DNA from: Prunella strophiata
Lineage: Eukaryota > Chordata > Aves > Passeriformes > Prunellidae
Assembly: GCA_036583965.1 (NCBI GenBank)
Contig: JAZBQD010000015.1
Span: 82,471,309-82,535,308 of the forward strand
DNA length: 64,000 nt
Direction of reading: 5' to 3'
Shown here: piece by piece, positions 13,859-27,300 of the stretch
Numbering within the stretch: position 1 is the stretch's first letter
Layout: the number at the start of each line of letters is the position of its first letter
Made by a program: the position numbers and the translations under genes
Notes under the pieces: generated by a model
The model's input: the letters and a program-made list of their open reading frames with translations, nothing else
Told to the model about the DNA's origin: nothing
Databases searched by the model: none

Positions 13859-14240
13859 TTTTTTTTTTAAATAAAGTATATGTAATATCGCTATAGGTGC
13901 TTCATTCAAAGTGTACACAGCTTGGTCAGAATGAATTATAAGACTTTAAGAGCAGTCAGATTTTTTCTCCATCTTTTTTGGTGAGCTGTGCTGCACCAGT
14001 TACTAGTTGGATATAGCACAGAAATCCATCCCAAAATAATGAAAAGTATAACTTGGAGAACTGGGCAGGTAGTCAATAATGTAGATAATGGGTGGAGAGG
14101 GGGTGAAATTAACAAAAAAATATGTTTTCCTTTAAAAAAAATTTTTAGCAAGTTTTCTCAAGTTTTTCCAAATCATTTTAAGTGATTCTACAAAGGATCT
14201 GCATAGCTTCAGTGCCTTTTTTTCCAGATTAAATGCTCTT
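13859..14240. repeat. Tandem duplication, copy 1 (~382 bp)
   Basis: From a T10 run through 'aaataaagtatatgtaatat' to 'attaaatgctctt', this unit recurs immediately downstream. Both copies begin at a poly-T run. The unit shows no resemblance to a known transposon or gene. Confidence 0.95.
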
Positions 14241-14633
14241 TTTTTTTTTTTTAAATAAAGTATATGTAATATCGCTATAGGTGCTTCATTCAAAGTGTAC
14301 ACAGCTTGGTCAGAATGAATTATAAGACTTTAAGAGCAGTCAGATTTTTTCTCCATCTTTTTTGGTGAGCTGTGCTGCACCAGTTACTAGTTGGATATAG
14401 CACAGAAATCCATCCCAAAATAATGAAAAGTATAACTTGGAGAACTGGGCAGATAGTCAATAATGTAGATAATGGGTGGAGAGGGAGTGAAATTAACAAA
14501 AAAATATGTTTTCCTTTAAAAAAAAGTTTCTTAATTTTTAGCAAGTTTTCTCAAGTTTTTCCAAATCATTTTAAGTGATTCTACAAAGGATCTGCATAGC
14601 TTCAGTGCCTTTTTTTCCAGATTAAATGCTCTT
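14241..14633. repeat. Tandem duplication, copy 2 (~393 bp)
   Basis: This is a near-identical head-to-tail copy of 13859-14240. By eye it has two base substitutions (near 14453 and 14486) and about 9 extra bases near 14524-14532. The junction is a T14 run (14239-14252). Identity near 99% implies a recent event, or an assembly false duplication. Confidence 0.95.
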
Positions 14634-15245
14634 AAGGTAAGAAGACCCTACTCCATAATAAAATATGTCAACTCCATTTATGAACTATTTATTCCATTTT
14701 GTCATGAAGGGAGAAGTCTTTTTGATGCATTAGAGGTATCTGAGAAGCTGAATTTTGTCCTGCTTTTAATCTTTCTTTAACAGTGACATTTGGAATAAAG
14801 AATTGCAGTCTGGGAAGTAATCTCCAGTGATAATAAATGCTGAAAACATAGCTTTACTCTGGTTGAAAAAGCAGAACTTCTGACAGACCCCATAAACCTA
14901 GGGATCTTTTACCTTGTGCATTAGTAGGAGGTACAAGAGAGTCAGACAAGGTCATCATTTGCAAAGTTTTGGGTTAATTTGAGCTCCTAGGCAATACAAA
15001 ATTCTGTCAATATTTGGGAGGGTCCATTGTGTTAAGCTGTGTTTTGCAGTCTTGCAGGCCAGGAAGGACAAAGAGAGGAGAGACAGTTATTAACAAAACT
15101 TTTCCATACTAGATTATTGCTTTATTGAATGTCTGTCTAGCCATTCATTGAAAGTCTAGCAAAACCATAAAGCAGATAGATGGTAAAGGTCCAATTGCTC
15201 TTTCTAGGGGTTGAGGGTTTTTTTTCTTTCTTTTTTGCTTGTGAT

Positions 15246-15275
15246 GATGCTTTTATCACTACTGTGAAAAGCATC
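15246..15275. repeat. Hairpin-forming inverted repeat
   Basis: GATGCTTT pairs with AAAGCATC, then after a two-base bulge TCA(C) pairs with (G)TGA around a TACT loop. About twelve base pairs in 30 nt. No gene or terminator role is implied in this eukaryotic intron. Confidence 0.8.
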
Positions 15276-16452
15276 TTTCAATGTGTTCTGAAAGCATCAA
15301 GGAAGCGAGGATCAAAGTTCTTAAAAAAGCTTCAGAAGTAAAAAAAAAAAACCCAAAACTGTAATATAGTTGTCATGTTAGAGTTTTAAATAACCTGTAT
15401 GTTTTATATTAATGTATTATTATGTGAAAGTGAGTAAGAATGGTGCTAGTGCTTTGGAAGTGACTGCATTCCCTGCATGGATGTTATTCATAGCTCTCTA
15501 TTCCCCTGGCACAATATAAAGCAAAATGAATTGGCTATCTTTTTACATCTCCCTTTGAATGTTCTCTAGTGACTCTGCAAGTTGCCCCTTTTTGTCTTTC
15601 TATTAAATAGCATTTAAAGCTTCTGGCACAGCTGGACTTCAGTATGTAAGAAAGCTTTTAGGGTATTACAATGTCATTAGCTATTGAAGCTACAATATTT
15701 GAAACATCGAAACCCATCCTGACTTTGCTGCATGTGGCATGGGCTTAAAAGTTTGGATGTGTATGTATATTGTTGAAGCTATCCCTGAACAAAATCATGC
15801 TGACAATGAATACAGAATCAATGCTGCTTTTTTAAAAGCTTCTTTTCTAATCTCTGTAATTTGAAACTGAGGACTTAGAACAGTGGGTCAGAGATTGTTC
15901 TGCAAGATAAATCCCTTGCATCACATAACCCTGACAACTCCCCAGTTCCATCAAATTAATAACAAATGGATGAGAAGATAAGCAAAACTAATGGGGAGGT
16001 TACATTTTTGTGACAAAGGTTTATGGCCATACTGAATCTCATGTACTGTGATATCCCTCCTCCTTTTCCTCCTCCGCTTTGGTGTTTTTTTTACTATCAG
16101 ATCTGAGCATTCCTCTATCTGAAGCTCTTCTGTGGAGGAGATATGATGAATAGCAAGCTGAACTGCACGTCTCCAAAAAGCTGCTGTGAATAGCTCTCTA
16201 CTTTTCTAGTAGAAATCACTGGGTTTTTTACAAGGCCAGGCCTCATTCTTGTGCACTGTGCATCCACATTCTGCTCCTCTGCTACATGTTTGAAGATTGA
16301 AACACACTGCTGTAATCCCATCTCCCTCTCTTCTTAAAGCTGTGCAGTAATGGAGTTTGGCAGCAGTGACTGAGTGTCATCTGGACTGGATCTTTTCACA
16401 AAGCAGGACCAGCTTACAGCAGGTGGCTCAGGCTCAGATGTCTGATTGAGTT

Positions 16453-16645
16453 TTGAGTACCTCCAAGGGTGAAGATGCTACAGATGGAGATGTCAAAGCT
16501 TCTCTGCACAACCTGTTTCAGTGTGAGACCAGCCATGTCGTGAACTCTTTTTTCCTAATATCTAATTGTAATTTCACGTGTTCCAAATTGTGTCCATTGC
16601 CTTTTGATCTGTCTCTGGGCAACTCCCTTTTAATCCAGTCTGTTA
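16453..16645 (-). mobile_element. CR1 LINE fragment, minus orientation
   Basis: The segment matches the reverse complement of the CR1 region just inside the 3' end: 'tgagtacctccaagggtga', 'cacaacctgtttcagtgtga', 'ttttttcctaatatctaatt' and 'ttccaaattgtgtccattgc'. An extra ~16-18 bp appears near 16482-16499 relative to the remembered consensus. It overlaps in consensus space with the fragment at 13105-13248, so it is a separate insertion. Confidence 0.75.
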
Positions 16646-17194
16646 AATTCTCTTGATTCACTACAGTAGATAGGTAATGAGCAGTAGAGTAAACAATTTG
16701 CAAATTACTTCTATTGGAGATCTGGTCCAAACACACCTTTGAATCCAATGACCAAGACAACTGTACAGTTGTACGGGAGACTGTTTTTTTTAATGGAGAA
16801 TGGGTATTCCAATTGAAGGGTTGTGGCATCAAAATTTTGAAAATAATAGGGAGCTGGTAGTTCTTCTATAGCTGATCACACATAAACCAGGAGGCTGCTT
16901 CAGAGGCAAAGGTGAACATGATGACCTCAAGAGTTCAATTTACAACTGCACCTGCAGTTTGCCAGGGAGGAATCACTTGCTAAGGAAACTGAATAATTAA
17001 TCCAACTTTCAACTCCTTCTGATAGGGGGCCAGATAAATATGAAGCTTTACCTACTCAAGGAGTATTTCTCCATGCTTATTCTCTTTGGGTTTATTTTAT
17101 TTTTTCTCTTTTCCTCCCAACAAAAACCAAGTAGCAGTTTCTGCTCCTAAGAAGGGAAAAGGAAACCTATATTAATAAAGCCAAGTTATTTCTC

Positions 17195-17232
17195 TTTAAA
17201 GATTATTTCAATATTATTTAAAGATTATTTCA
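17195..17232. repeat. 16 bp direct repeat at 22 bp spacing
   Basis: The 16-mer TTTAAAGATTATTTCA occurs at 17195-17210 and again, unchanged, at 17217-17232. Confidence 0.9.
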
Positions 17233-20078
17233 GTAGGTTTGCATCAAGAACTTGAAGTTAATCTGGAGGAGAGTTATAAGGAAGACTTACCCAAGATGAG
17301 CCATGAGAAATTGCTGTATGAACAGACACTGTGGAATATGTTAGGGGGCCTCTTGATCCTGATCCTTGAGTATTTCAGCTGCACAAAGATCATCAAGGAT
17401 CATTTAAATCCGCAAACATTAAAAAGGTTATTTTTTTGCTTTGGTTTGGGCTTTCACAGTTAGAGGTGAAGGTGAAATGCTGGCTCACTGATGTTAAAGC
17501 CAAACTTTTATCACTTCAAGTCTTTCCAGTCACACAGCCTGCAGCACATAGTGGGACAGAGCCACAGTGAAACTCCACCATAGGACCAAAATGTAAGCGC
17601 TGTAGAGAAGAAGAAGAATAAGCACTGGTTTTATCAACTGCACTGCTTATTCCTTTGCATCACAAATAACTTGAAAATCCACATTACCCAAGCTCTCTTG
17701 CTGCAGCAATGGTGTCAATGTCTTAGACTAACATAAATTTTAGGAAACAATGTTGACTTCTGCTTCCTACTTATAAAATCTTTTCTTTGCTAGTTCTCCA
17801 CTTGTAATCATGTTGTCCAAATACTCTAATTTTATACAGATCACTTTATTTTTTTTTTTTGTCTTGCTAATGAGAGAACAAGGAAATAAATGGAAAAGAA
17901 GATAAATCTACAAAAGCCATGTTCATTTACATCTAGAATTTTAATCACTACTTTTTTAGTCTGTTTCTGTTTAGCTAAGAAATTGAATAGGGCTTTAAGA
18001 TATCAAGAGTATTTCTTTGTAATAAGCAGTTCAGAGCTATTGAATTGATTATTTTTCTGGATAGCAAAATATGTAATCGTTTTGGGGAATTTGTATTTTT
18101 CAATTAGTTTTTTATTGGGTGAGAGGACAAGCATTCATTGAGTTAAGAGGTTGGGGGGGAAGAGGAATTGTCACATTCTCTTAGAAGTTTACCTGACATT
18201 TTCTTTCCCATCCCCTTAACACAGCTCAGCTCCCCCTGATACTTTATATTTCTTAAAATCCCTAAGATTTTTTTTTTTTCAGTGTGTTAGGACTTTACAG
18301 GAATTCTTGGCCCATAGTCTGTATTAGATTTAGCAAGTGGAATCTTATGCTTTGCATGCCTGTTCCTAGGGATTGAGCAGCTTGTTTACTGAGGTGATGT
18401 AAGTGATCCCAGTGGTTTTTATTGGCAGTGGAAGGCACACTGAATATTCAAAGCAAACAGAATTGATTTTAAAGAATGCAAAAAAGTAACCTCTGTGAAA
18501 CTTGTGAGAGTTGAAACATTTCTGAGCAATTTTTCTGCTTTGTGATTTGCTTTTCTGGTGTAAACCTTTTTTAATGACCTGATACACATATCTTCCCCTT
18601 TGATAAACCTAAAGAATCTACCATAGGCTTTTTCAAAAGAGCAGTGATGCTTAAATTGATGTTATAGTTAGGTTAGCCACCTCTCCTTTTACAGCGAAAG
18701 AATAATGATTTACTTTTATATTATCCTGTTTCCTCCTGGGGCTTCACATAAGCTTCCCTCTTATTACACCAGCCTTCCAGAAATCCCATCTTCTGAATCT
18801 GAGAATGCTGTAAGGAAGAGATGAAATTTCAAATCTTTATTTATATCCCTTACATAGAGCATTGAAGCACATTCTGTTAGCATATGCTTTTTTTTTTTAA
18901 TTGAAAACTAATAATTAATATGATCACACCTTGTCTGTTGGATTCTTCCGAATGACAAAGCAGAGATGAAGAGTCCCACAAAGCCAAAATTATGTGTGCA
19001 CGTTAATTGATAACTTTCAGAGTATCACCATTGCTGACAACAACATATTGGTCAAAAGCAAATATTATTAAGTCCACAGTCTTGTATATTATGTTTATAG
19101 ACTTGATAGGAATGTGATCTTGTGGGGGTAAGACCCATATGTTTTCATTTAGATGCTTTTTGGTAAGCTTTTAAATCTTGTTGAAGACCTTGCTAAGCTT
19201 GGTTTTGAATGATCAGTTGGGAAACATTGTATTTAAAGCATTGCTCTATTAAATTAATATCTCTTGTAGAGATTGAATCTGTTGATTATAAAGAGAAATA
19301 AATGGGAGGGTGGAACACAAGAGTTCAAAAGGTAGAAACCAATTCACAAAACTTGTTCTGATTGTAGTCACATGGAAGAGGAGACATAATGTGGTACAGT
19401 GTATTTATATTGTGTCCTCTGCTTGCAGAAGTGTTCTAACTTATGAAACCATGCTTTTCTCATGAAAATTTTATCATCCTATGGTAGGCCTTGCTGTGGA
19501 AATTTTTTATTGACTGTGTTCAAAATGTACTATATTAGGGATGAATATAGCAAGAAGATACTCAGTATGTAGAATTCCCATGTACATGAGGAGTCCATTT
19601 GCTTTTTAGTATTCTTTGAGGAAATTCTGCAGGGTGTTCAGAACTCAAAACCCTGGAAGTTGAAGTAATTTTTTCAAGCGTCTCCTTATTTTTTTTTTTG
19701 TTCTCTTGTAATGACACACTTATTGCTATCCACTGAATGGAATAAATAGATATATCTAAAAAATACTTTTGTAGTATCTCCAGAGATCAACAGTGACAGC
19801 TTCAAAACTGTGGTGTCCCCTTTGTACATGGGAAGTGAGTGCCAAGGTCACTCAGACTCATAAGTTTCGAGAAGCCAGTTTCTGTTTTATTGGCTATGCC
19901 ATGATTTCCCTTTGGCACAAAATCTGTCCAAAGAGGCCAAAGTGTTGGATCCATTACTTCAATACCTGTTGAGAAAACTTTCAGATTTAAAGTTTCTGCC
20001 AGGTAAAGAAGCTTCTTTTCCTTAGTCCAGTCATTACAAAAACTCCACGCTTCCTTCAAAACAAGTTGCAGTTGCAGG

Positions 20079-20103
20079 TCTTACTCTCTTGTTGAGAGTA
20101 AGA
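20079..20103. repeat. Perfect 10 bp stem hairpin
   Basis: TCTTACTCTC-type arm at 20079-20088 is matched by GAGAGTAAGA at 20094-20103 across a five-base TTGTT loop. Confidence 0.8.
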
Positions 20104-20654
20104 GAGTTTTGGATTTTTGGGGAAAGAATGGAGCATCTGTCTTATGTAGCTCAATTAAAAAATCAAAAACTGTGTGTAAATAGGTTCTCCAAAGCATGAT
20201 CAAGAGCATCTCTGTTATCTTTTCTGCTCTGACTCACTGCTGTCTTTATTGGTGTAGAGAAAGACAATCTTCCTAATTCAGACACTTAAGAAAGTTGTCA
20301 TAAATTAGGCAGTTTGAAAACTCTCATCTGTAGCTAAGCTCTTTTTTCCACTGGATAAATGTTTAATCTTTCATAAAGTATGACTTGGTTCTAGCCTTTA
20401 TACAACTACCTTTACAGTAATATCCATTAAGTTTTTACACTTTCAGGTAGTCCCACAGAGCTCAGTGAAGGTTATTTGTAAGAGTAACATCTATATTTGG
20501 TTTCTATAACTCAGTTCTTCTTTGTGTGTTATGCATGCATGTTGTTTTCTCTTGCACATCCCTCTTAATGAAGCCCCTGCTTTTTTTTTTTTTTTCCTTT
20601 CTTTCTGGTATTTCTGCTAGTCTTGCACAAAATAAAGTGTATAAGGAGAGGGGA

Positions 20655-20735
20655 ATTATGTTGTAAGTTATCACCTTTTCTTGCTCTACCCTGATTATGT
20701 TGTAAGTTATCACCTTTTCTTGCTCTACCCTGATT
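20655..20735. repeat. 39 bp direct tandem duplication (two units)
   Basis: The unit starting 'attatgttgtaagttatcac' occurs at 20655-20693 and again at 20694-20732, with no mismatch seen and three bases of a third unit. Perfect identity points to a young slippage or duplication event. Confidence 0.96.
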
Positions 20736-21659
20736 TATCTATAACTACTTAATTGATCTAGTATTTTTTTAAACCCTTTTATATTTTTAACTTTGAATTA
20801 GAATCAAATTAAAATTTGGGTTGCTTTTATCTGTCTTTGCAATATAACTGTCCCCGTCTTCCACAGGGTCTCTTAACAGTCCAGAGTTTTTGGTATTGGA
20901 TGTTTTAGTGGATAAAACCATTTTTTAAATTTTCCTGAAATGTGTTTAGTGGCCTGAGTCCTGACCCTGGTGAGCAGTAGTCTGCATTACAAAACAGACA
21001 CAGAACTGGTGGTTTCTGCTTGGGGACACTCAGACCCAGTCAGCAGTGGGGGCACAATTACCTCACACCCCAGGGAGTGTTTTCTGAAGGTGAAGACTGA
21101 GGTCATTCATCAGGCAATAGGGAAAACCATCTCTTGTGAAACTGGTGTCTACACCAGCCAGAGAGAGCATTTCCCAGTGCTACTGCTGCTGTGGCCTCAT
21201 TGCTCCCTTTGGTTAAGAGGTTTTATAATCTGGGGTCTCCTAGATGCCTCAGTTCCATGTGCCATTTGCTTTGTAGTAGACTATGGAAGCAATGATTTTC
21301 ATTTCAGGGGTGATGTTTTCAGCAGGGTATTTATTGGAAACAATACCTTGATATAGGTGAATTCCTGATTCTGCTACAGTTATGATGTGTTTTGCTTTCA
21401 CTGGGGAGCTGGGGCATGTGCTTAATGCACAGTTTAGTGTATTATGTTTGTTAGTACATTATTGACTGTACCATCCATTCATTAAGATGCTTTCCTAAGA
21501 GTTACTCTGACACTGAAGTTGAGAGACCTTAAGTGGCTGTCATCTTTGTGCCAAATGGATTAAAACAAAAAATGCACAGCCCTTCTTGGTAGATCAGTGC
21601 TCAGTTTCAGCTGGGTCATACCAGGTTAATAAGACAAAGTATCAGGTTTCCTTTTGTGG

Positions 21660-21679
21660 TTTTTTTTTTTTTTTTTTTT
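21660..21679. repeat. T20 homopolymer
   Basis: An uninterrupted run of twenty T residues within unique intron sequence. Confidence 0.95.
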
Positions 21680-23174
21680 CTCTTTTGGTTAAAAAAGGAA
21701 AAGTAAGGTTTGGTTTTGTTCATATCTTAACCTATTTCAGCTCAAAACTAAGTGTGAACCTTTTTATTTCGGAGCACAGTAACACAATTTCAATAATTTT
21801 ATACCTGTATTGAATTAACCATAAGTGAAAATGCAAATTAATAAAATTATTTTTTTTCCATCTGCTGTGTAAATAAGCCTTAAGCCTCCAGTGGTTACTG
21901 AATAGGGGAAGTGGCTTAAAAGGAGGAATGAATACAGGGCTATCAGTCTGAATGAGCCAGAGGGGACATAGGTAGAATAATTCTTTGGGTCAGGGCCATG
22001 AAGGATACTGCTCTAAAAGCCCATTCACTTTTACTTTTTATAACATTGGCAGTATAAATAGGGAACATTTTTTCAAAAACTGGCATAAGCAAAATCTCTG
22101 AGTTGGGGAGAGGATGTAGCAGGAAGGAGGAATGTGCTACTGGGATGGGCACTGGTGGGAAAAAAATTCTTCAGAGTCCAGGAACTTTGTTGGAACCTTC
22201 AAAAAAACAGCCTGTACCACCAAAAAAAGAGAGGGAGCTCCTTTCTGTGCATGTTTTCTCCTGTCTTCAGATTGGGGTGGTCACAACACACCTCTTGCTT
22301 TCTGCTTACTTTTCCAGGTGTTATTTTTTTCCTTCTTCTGTAACTGCAAAGAAAATACTTAATATATTTTTGAAACAGTCTGAAAGCTTAGACTTGAGCA
22401 CTGATTGTGGCATAGGCCACAAGACAAACTCATTGTAAAGATATAAATAGTGCAGTGGGGAGAGAAAAGGGAATCTTGGCCCACCATGTGGGCATGACTT
22501 TATTATCATACATTGAAGAATATGTCAACTGGAGATGTCAGGGTATTTTTGGATACCTCCAACCCTTTGCAGTCACATTTTATGGTCTCTCTCTAAGCTC
22601 TGTACAAAAGCCACACCTCTGGTACACCTTGGTCAGATAGTGTTGGAAGTCTCATTTGATAGCAGGTATTTCTACTCTTCTCTGAACTTTGATGTCTGTT
22701 TAAATTGCAAAACCTTGGATCTTGTTTAAAGTTTGGGGGGGGAGGTAGAGTTTATACATGTTGGTGCTGTCATGCTCTCTGTCCTATTACTTTTTAAAAA
22801 TATAATTGGTGCAATTATAACCAAATTCAAGTGTGTCAAAGATATTGAGCCCAAGTGAGTGTTGCAGAAACTGGCAGCTCTGGAGATGAGAGGGTGCCTG
22901 ATAATGTTCCCACCATGGGGAGGCTTACCCCTTACTTCACGTGGGAAAATAATCCCAGGGAGCACCAGTCATTTGGTTTGGCTATTTATGGAACTATTTA
23001 TTTATTCTTAGAAATCCTTTGAGGGTACTTTTGTAAACTGAGTATCTACTCAGTACAGAAATGTCTAGATGGTCTGTGGCAAGTGATGTATTGCTTTGGT
23101 TGGTTGTACATGATTTTGGCATGTTCTGGTGCCCCAGTAAAATCAGTGGGTTTTTATTTCTTTCTCTCCCCAAG

Positions 23175-23367
23175 ATTTCTTTCGACCTAGCTGAATATAC
23201 TGCTGACGTTGATGGGGTTGGCACTTTACGGCTCCTAGATGCTATTAAGACCTGTGGCCTTATCAACTCTGTGAAGTTTTACCAAGCCTCCACCAGTGAA
23301 CTTTTTGGAAAAGTGCAAGAAATCCCGCAAAAGGAGACCACCCCTTTTTACCCAAGATCGCCTTACG
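23175..23367 (+). CDS. GMDS: GMDS internal coding exon, human residues 116-180 (GDP-mannose 4,6-dehydratase)
   Basis: GMDS converts GDP-D-mannose to GDP-4-keto-6-deoxy-D-mannose using bound NADP+, the first step of cytosolic GDP-L-fucose synthesis. This 193 nt exon encodes 64 codons plus one base. It starts in phase 0 at ISFDLAEYT after a pyrimidine-rich acceptor ending CAAG. It ends in phase 1 after the first base of Gly180, at donor GTGAGG. It carries three of the four catalytic residues of this extended short-chain dehydrogenase: Thr155 and Glu157 in [10 protein letters not shown], and Tyr179 in PRSPYG. Against human GMDS as I recall it there are two changes: Val139 to Ile, and Tyr159 to Phe beside the catalytic Glu. 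The reading frame is open upstream into the intron, so the start rests on the acceptor and on homology. Numbering and comparison come from memory, not from an alignment. Confidence 0.96.
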
Positions 23368-24362
<995 letters not shown>

Positions 24363-27300
24363 TAGAAAATCCATGTGAAACGGTTTCCAACTTTGCATAT
24401 ATCTGATCAGAAAATGGAACAATGCATCCACAGGTTTCATTTAAACTTGCCAGAATTCTGTAGGGAAAGTGTCATGACTTGCAGCCTACCCATGGCATTT
24501 GGTGCAGCCCTCTTGGCAGTCTCAGAGCCTCAGAGCTCAAGAACAGCAACTTTCCCTTGCAACCATCGTATTCCATTTTGTAGCTCATGAACACCAAAGG
24601 GAAGTTTACGTATCTAATTTTGTGTCCCACTTGACAATAAGTAAAGGCAAAAAGTGTTAATATGGCACATTAAAAAAGGCAGGTTTTCTAAACATTTATT
24701 TGGGCAACTATGTAACAGATGCAATTTCAGGTGTGATATACTCAAGATTTTAATTTGTGTATAAATGTTGAATTGAGAGGCAGAAATAATAGATGCTGTA
24801 AGTTCATAAGACTGATTAGTACAGCCTGGTATATTTTGAAAAAATTTTGAATTATGATCCATGCCGTTTTACAAGATGGCTTTTAACACATGGCTTTAAA
24901 ATGCCTTTCAGTTTAATCCTTAATAGCAATGCAGCTTAAATTCCACCTAATCATCCCTTTTCCGCTTGCAGTACTTTATGAACAATTAATGCTGGTATTC
25001 ATTTTGGGTAAGACTCCATGGTTGATTAGAAGTCTCTTTTACAATGACAGTTTTCCTCTGCCCTTTAAGTACTGTGACTGTAGAAAGCACTCTAAAATTA
25101 AACTTTAAATTAACACAGAAAACTGGATTCTCAGTGCAGAAGCCTTTTATTGTGGTCTGTTTCTAAATGAAAAATAAATTCAAGTTTTACAGGAATGCAA
25201 TTATATAAATTATAGCCTGGCACAAAATATAAGATTTTTAATCATACTTATATGATACTTATATAAAACAGACCATAATTTCAACTCTGCGTAAAAGGAA
25301 AAAAAAAAGAAGAGGAGAAAAAAGGAGTCCATGTCAATAGGATTTAAATATTAATTTCAGTCTTTGGGAGTCACAGCTGTGAAACCTCATCAGACAGTGG
25401 GTAGGCAGCATTTACAGTAATTGGTGGTAGAAGTTGGTGTATCACTTGACTGGAGCAAATAAAGCACAAGTTCAAAATTGAAGGAGAATCATATTCACTA
25501 GATTATTTAATTTAGAAGCTCTAATACTTTGCTTCCTATTAAAGAGTTTACTGAGGTGTATTCATAGTGTGCTGTAAACTAATGTTCAAATTGCTCTCAG
25601 TTATCGCTATGCAATCAAAACACTCTGACCATTGTAAAAAATCTGGGAATATGCAATAAAAAATATTAGCTTGGCATGATTTCTAATAACTCTAAGGAGC
25701 TACAAGATGAGATAAAAATTTTATGAACACCTACTGTTTCTGATGCTCTGGTATAGATTTGTGCCATTTTGAAGGAGAAAAACCTCAGTATTTATTGCTA
25801 TTTTGATCCCTCTGATGTTTCCCCCTGCTTTAACACTACTGCAATAGGGTTTCCAATCTGAGGTCTCTTTTCAACACATTTAATGTCCCCATGGAGCACT
25901 CAAGTCTGTGCTTTGAAGTCTCAGGCTGTACTTTTCATTGTGTGTGTGTTTGTTGGGTGAAGTTTTGGACCTATTATGCCATGAACAGGAATCTTGTCCT
26001 ATAAATTGTTCCAGTTGACTCTTTTTGCCTTAGCAGGAGTACTTGCCATGAAAGCAACTGCAACCACAGACCAGTGTTGTTTGCATAGTGTTTTTGTGGG
26101 AAATGGTTTGGAAAACTATACAGATAAGAACATGATATAACAATAGTTTTGAGATTGCTTCTTGATAGCTATTCATCACTTTCTTAATATTTTTGAAGAT
26201 TGCAAAGGCACTTCAGGAGGAAAAGAGGATTTAACTGGAATTTCTAACTCCTATGCAAACCTGGTAATTTCCACGGAAGTTTTAAAATGCCTTAAGGTTT
26301 AGCCTTTTTTTTATAATGATTTCAAAGATTGGGAATACCTAAATAAATAAATACATATTCTTTTCCAATACTATATACCACTATTTCAGTTGGTTTAGGG
26401 TTACACTGAATGCATCAAATACAACATCCCATTGATGATGGTATTATTTGCATCTGGTCCACACAAAACCTAATGCCCAGGAATCAGAGAAGAGCAGAAG
26501 GTTGCAGCAGTGCTACTTGCTGAGGTGTAGAATTGATTACTCCTGAATTTTAAATCATACTTTTGAAAATTTCTGTAAGTTTCTTACACAAAATGCATTT
26601 ATGGGAAAAAAAACTGTGATGAGACAAATTCTAGTATTCCTTGTAGCCAGGGATCTGTGAAATATGCTGCACTGGAAGGCAATGGTAAGGATGAACACAA
26701 TGTGTTTTTCATACCTTGGAGTCTGCACTGTGGGCTGTGATCAAATACAGAAGTATTTGTATTTGAAGTATGAGTACTCATGTTGAAAGATGGTGAATTG
26801 CAGTTGTCTGCCAAGCTGGTCACTGATGTTGAATTGAACAAACAATTCTAAAGAGTTTGCTTCATGATCTGTAGTGTGAGTGTTTGGGGTTGCTCAAAAA
26901 ATCACCCACAATGGTTTTAGCAAAAATGGGTTTAATATGAATTTATAAAAAGATGACTTAACCAAGTTTGATGGCAAGGTTCACTCTATTACTTACTACA
27001 TGGATGAAACATACAAATGAATACTGAGAATCAATTTGGAATGATTTGCACAGAAATTAAAAGCACTAAGGTGTAAGGGAGACCCATTGAGTCAAATTTC
27101 TAAACTCCTGATGCAGCTTAGGTGCAGCTAGTTCCAGTCTTAGTCTCAGCCCTTTACAATTATTTATGTCTAAAAATATCAATTATTTCATTCAATTAGT
27201 ATTTATTTAGCATGTTACCAGCAACTTACTGAGCATCTGTTGTGAATAAAGGGTCTCTCCACTGTGATACCTCAGTCTCAGGTAAGGAATCTCAAACCTT

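Larger units (their letters stand above)
1..23174 (+). other. GMDS: GMDS upstream intron, 3' portion (open at left edge)
   Basis: No segment here matches the preceding GMDS coding sequence (the stretch ending GAQSHVK), so at least 23 kb upstream of the first exon is intronic. Contents by eye: a T-rich tract (1919-1976), an ancient CR1 tail (4105-4330), a CA/A-rich low-complexity stretch (4641-4682), a CpG-retaining block (5340-5870), CR1 fragments (7050-7141, 13105-13248, 16453-16645), A/T homopolymers, a tandem duplication (13859-14633), hairpins and a 39 bp duplication (20655-20735). The remaining stretches look like ordinary AT-rich unique intron sequence. Small unrecognised exons of other transcripts cannot be excluded. 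Confidence 0.85.

Noticed and set aside
13936..14578. Repeated near-identical open frames on both strands
   Set aside because: They are duplicated only because the underlying ~390 bp segment is duplicated; there is no coding signature.
13105..16645. The CR1 pieces at 13105-13248 and 16453-16645 as one interrupted element
   Set aside because: Both include the same consensus stretch around the 'cctccaagg...cacttccctg' step, so they overlap in consensus space and are best read as two insertions.
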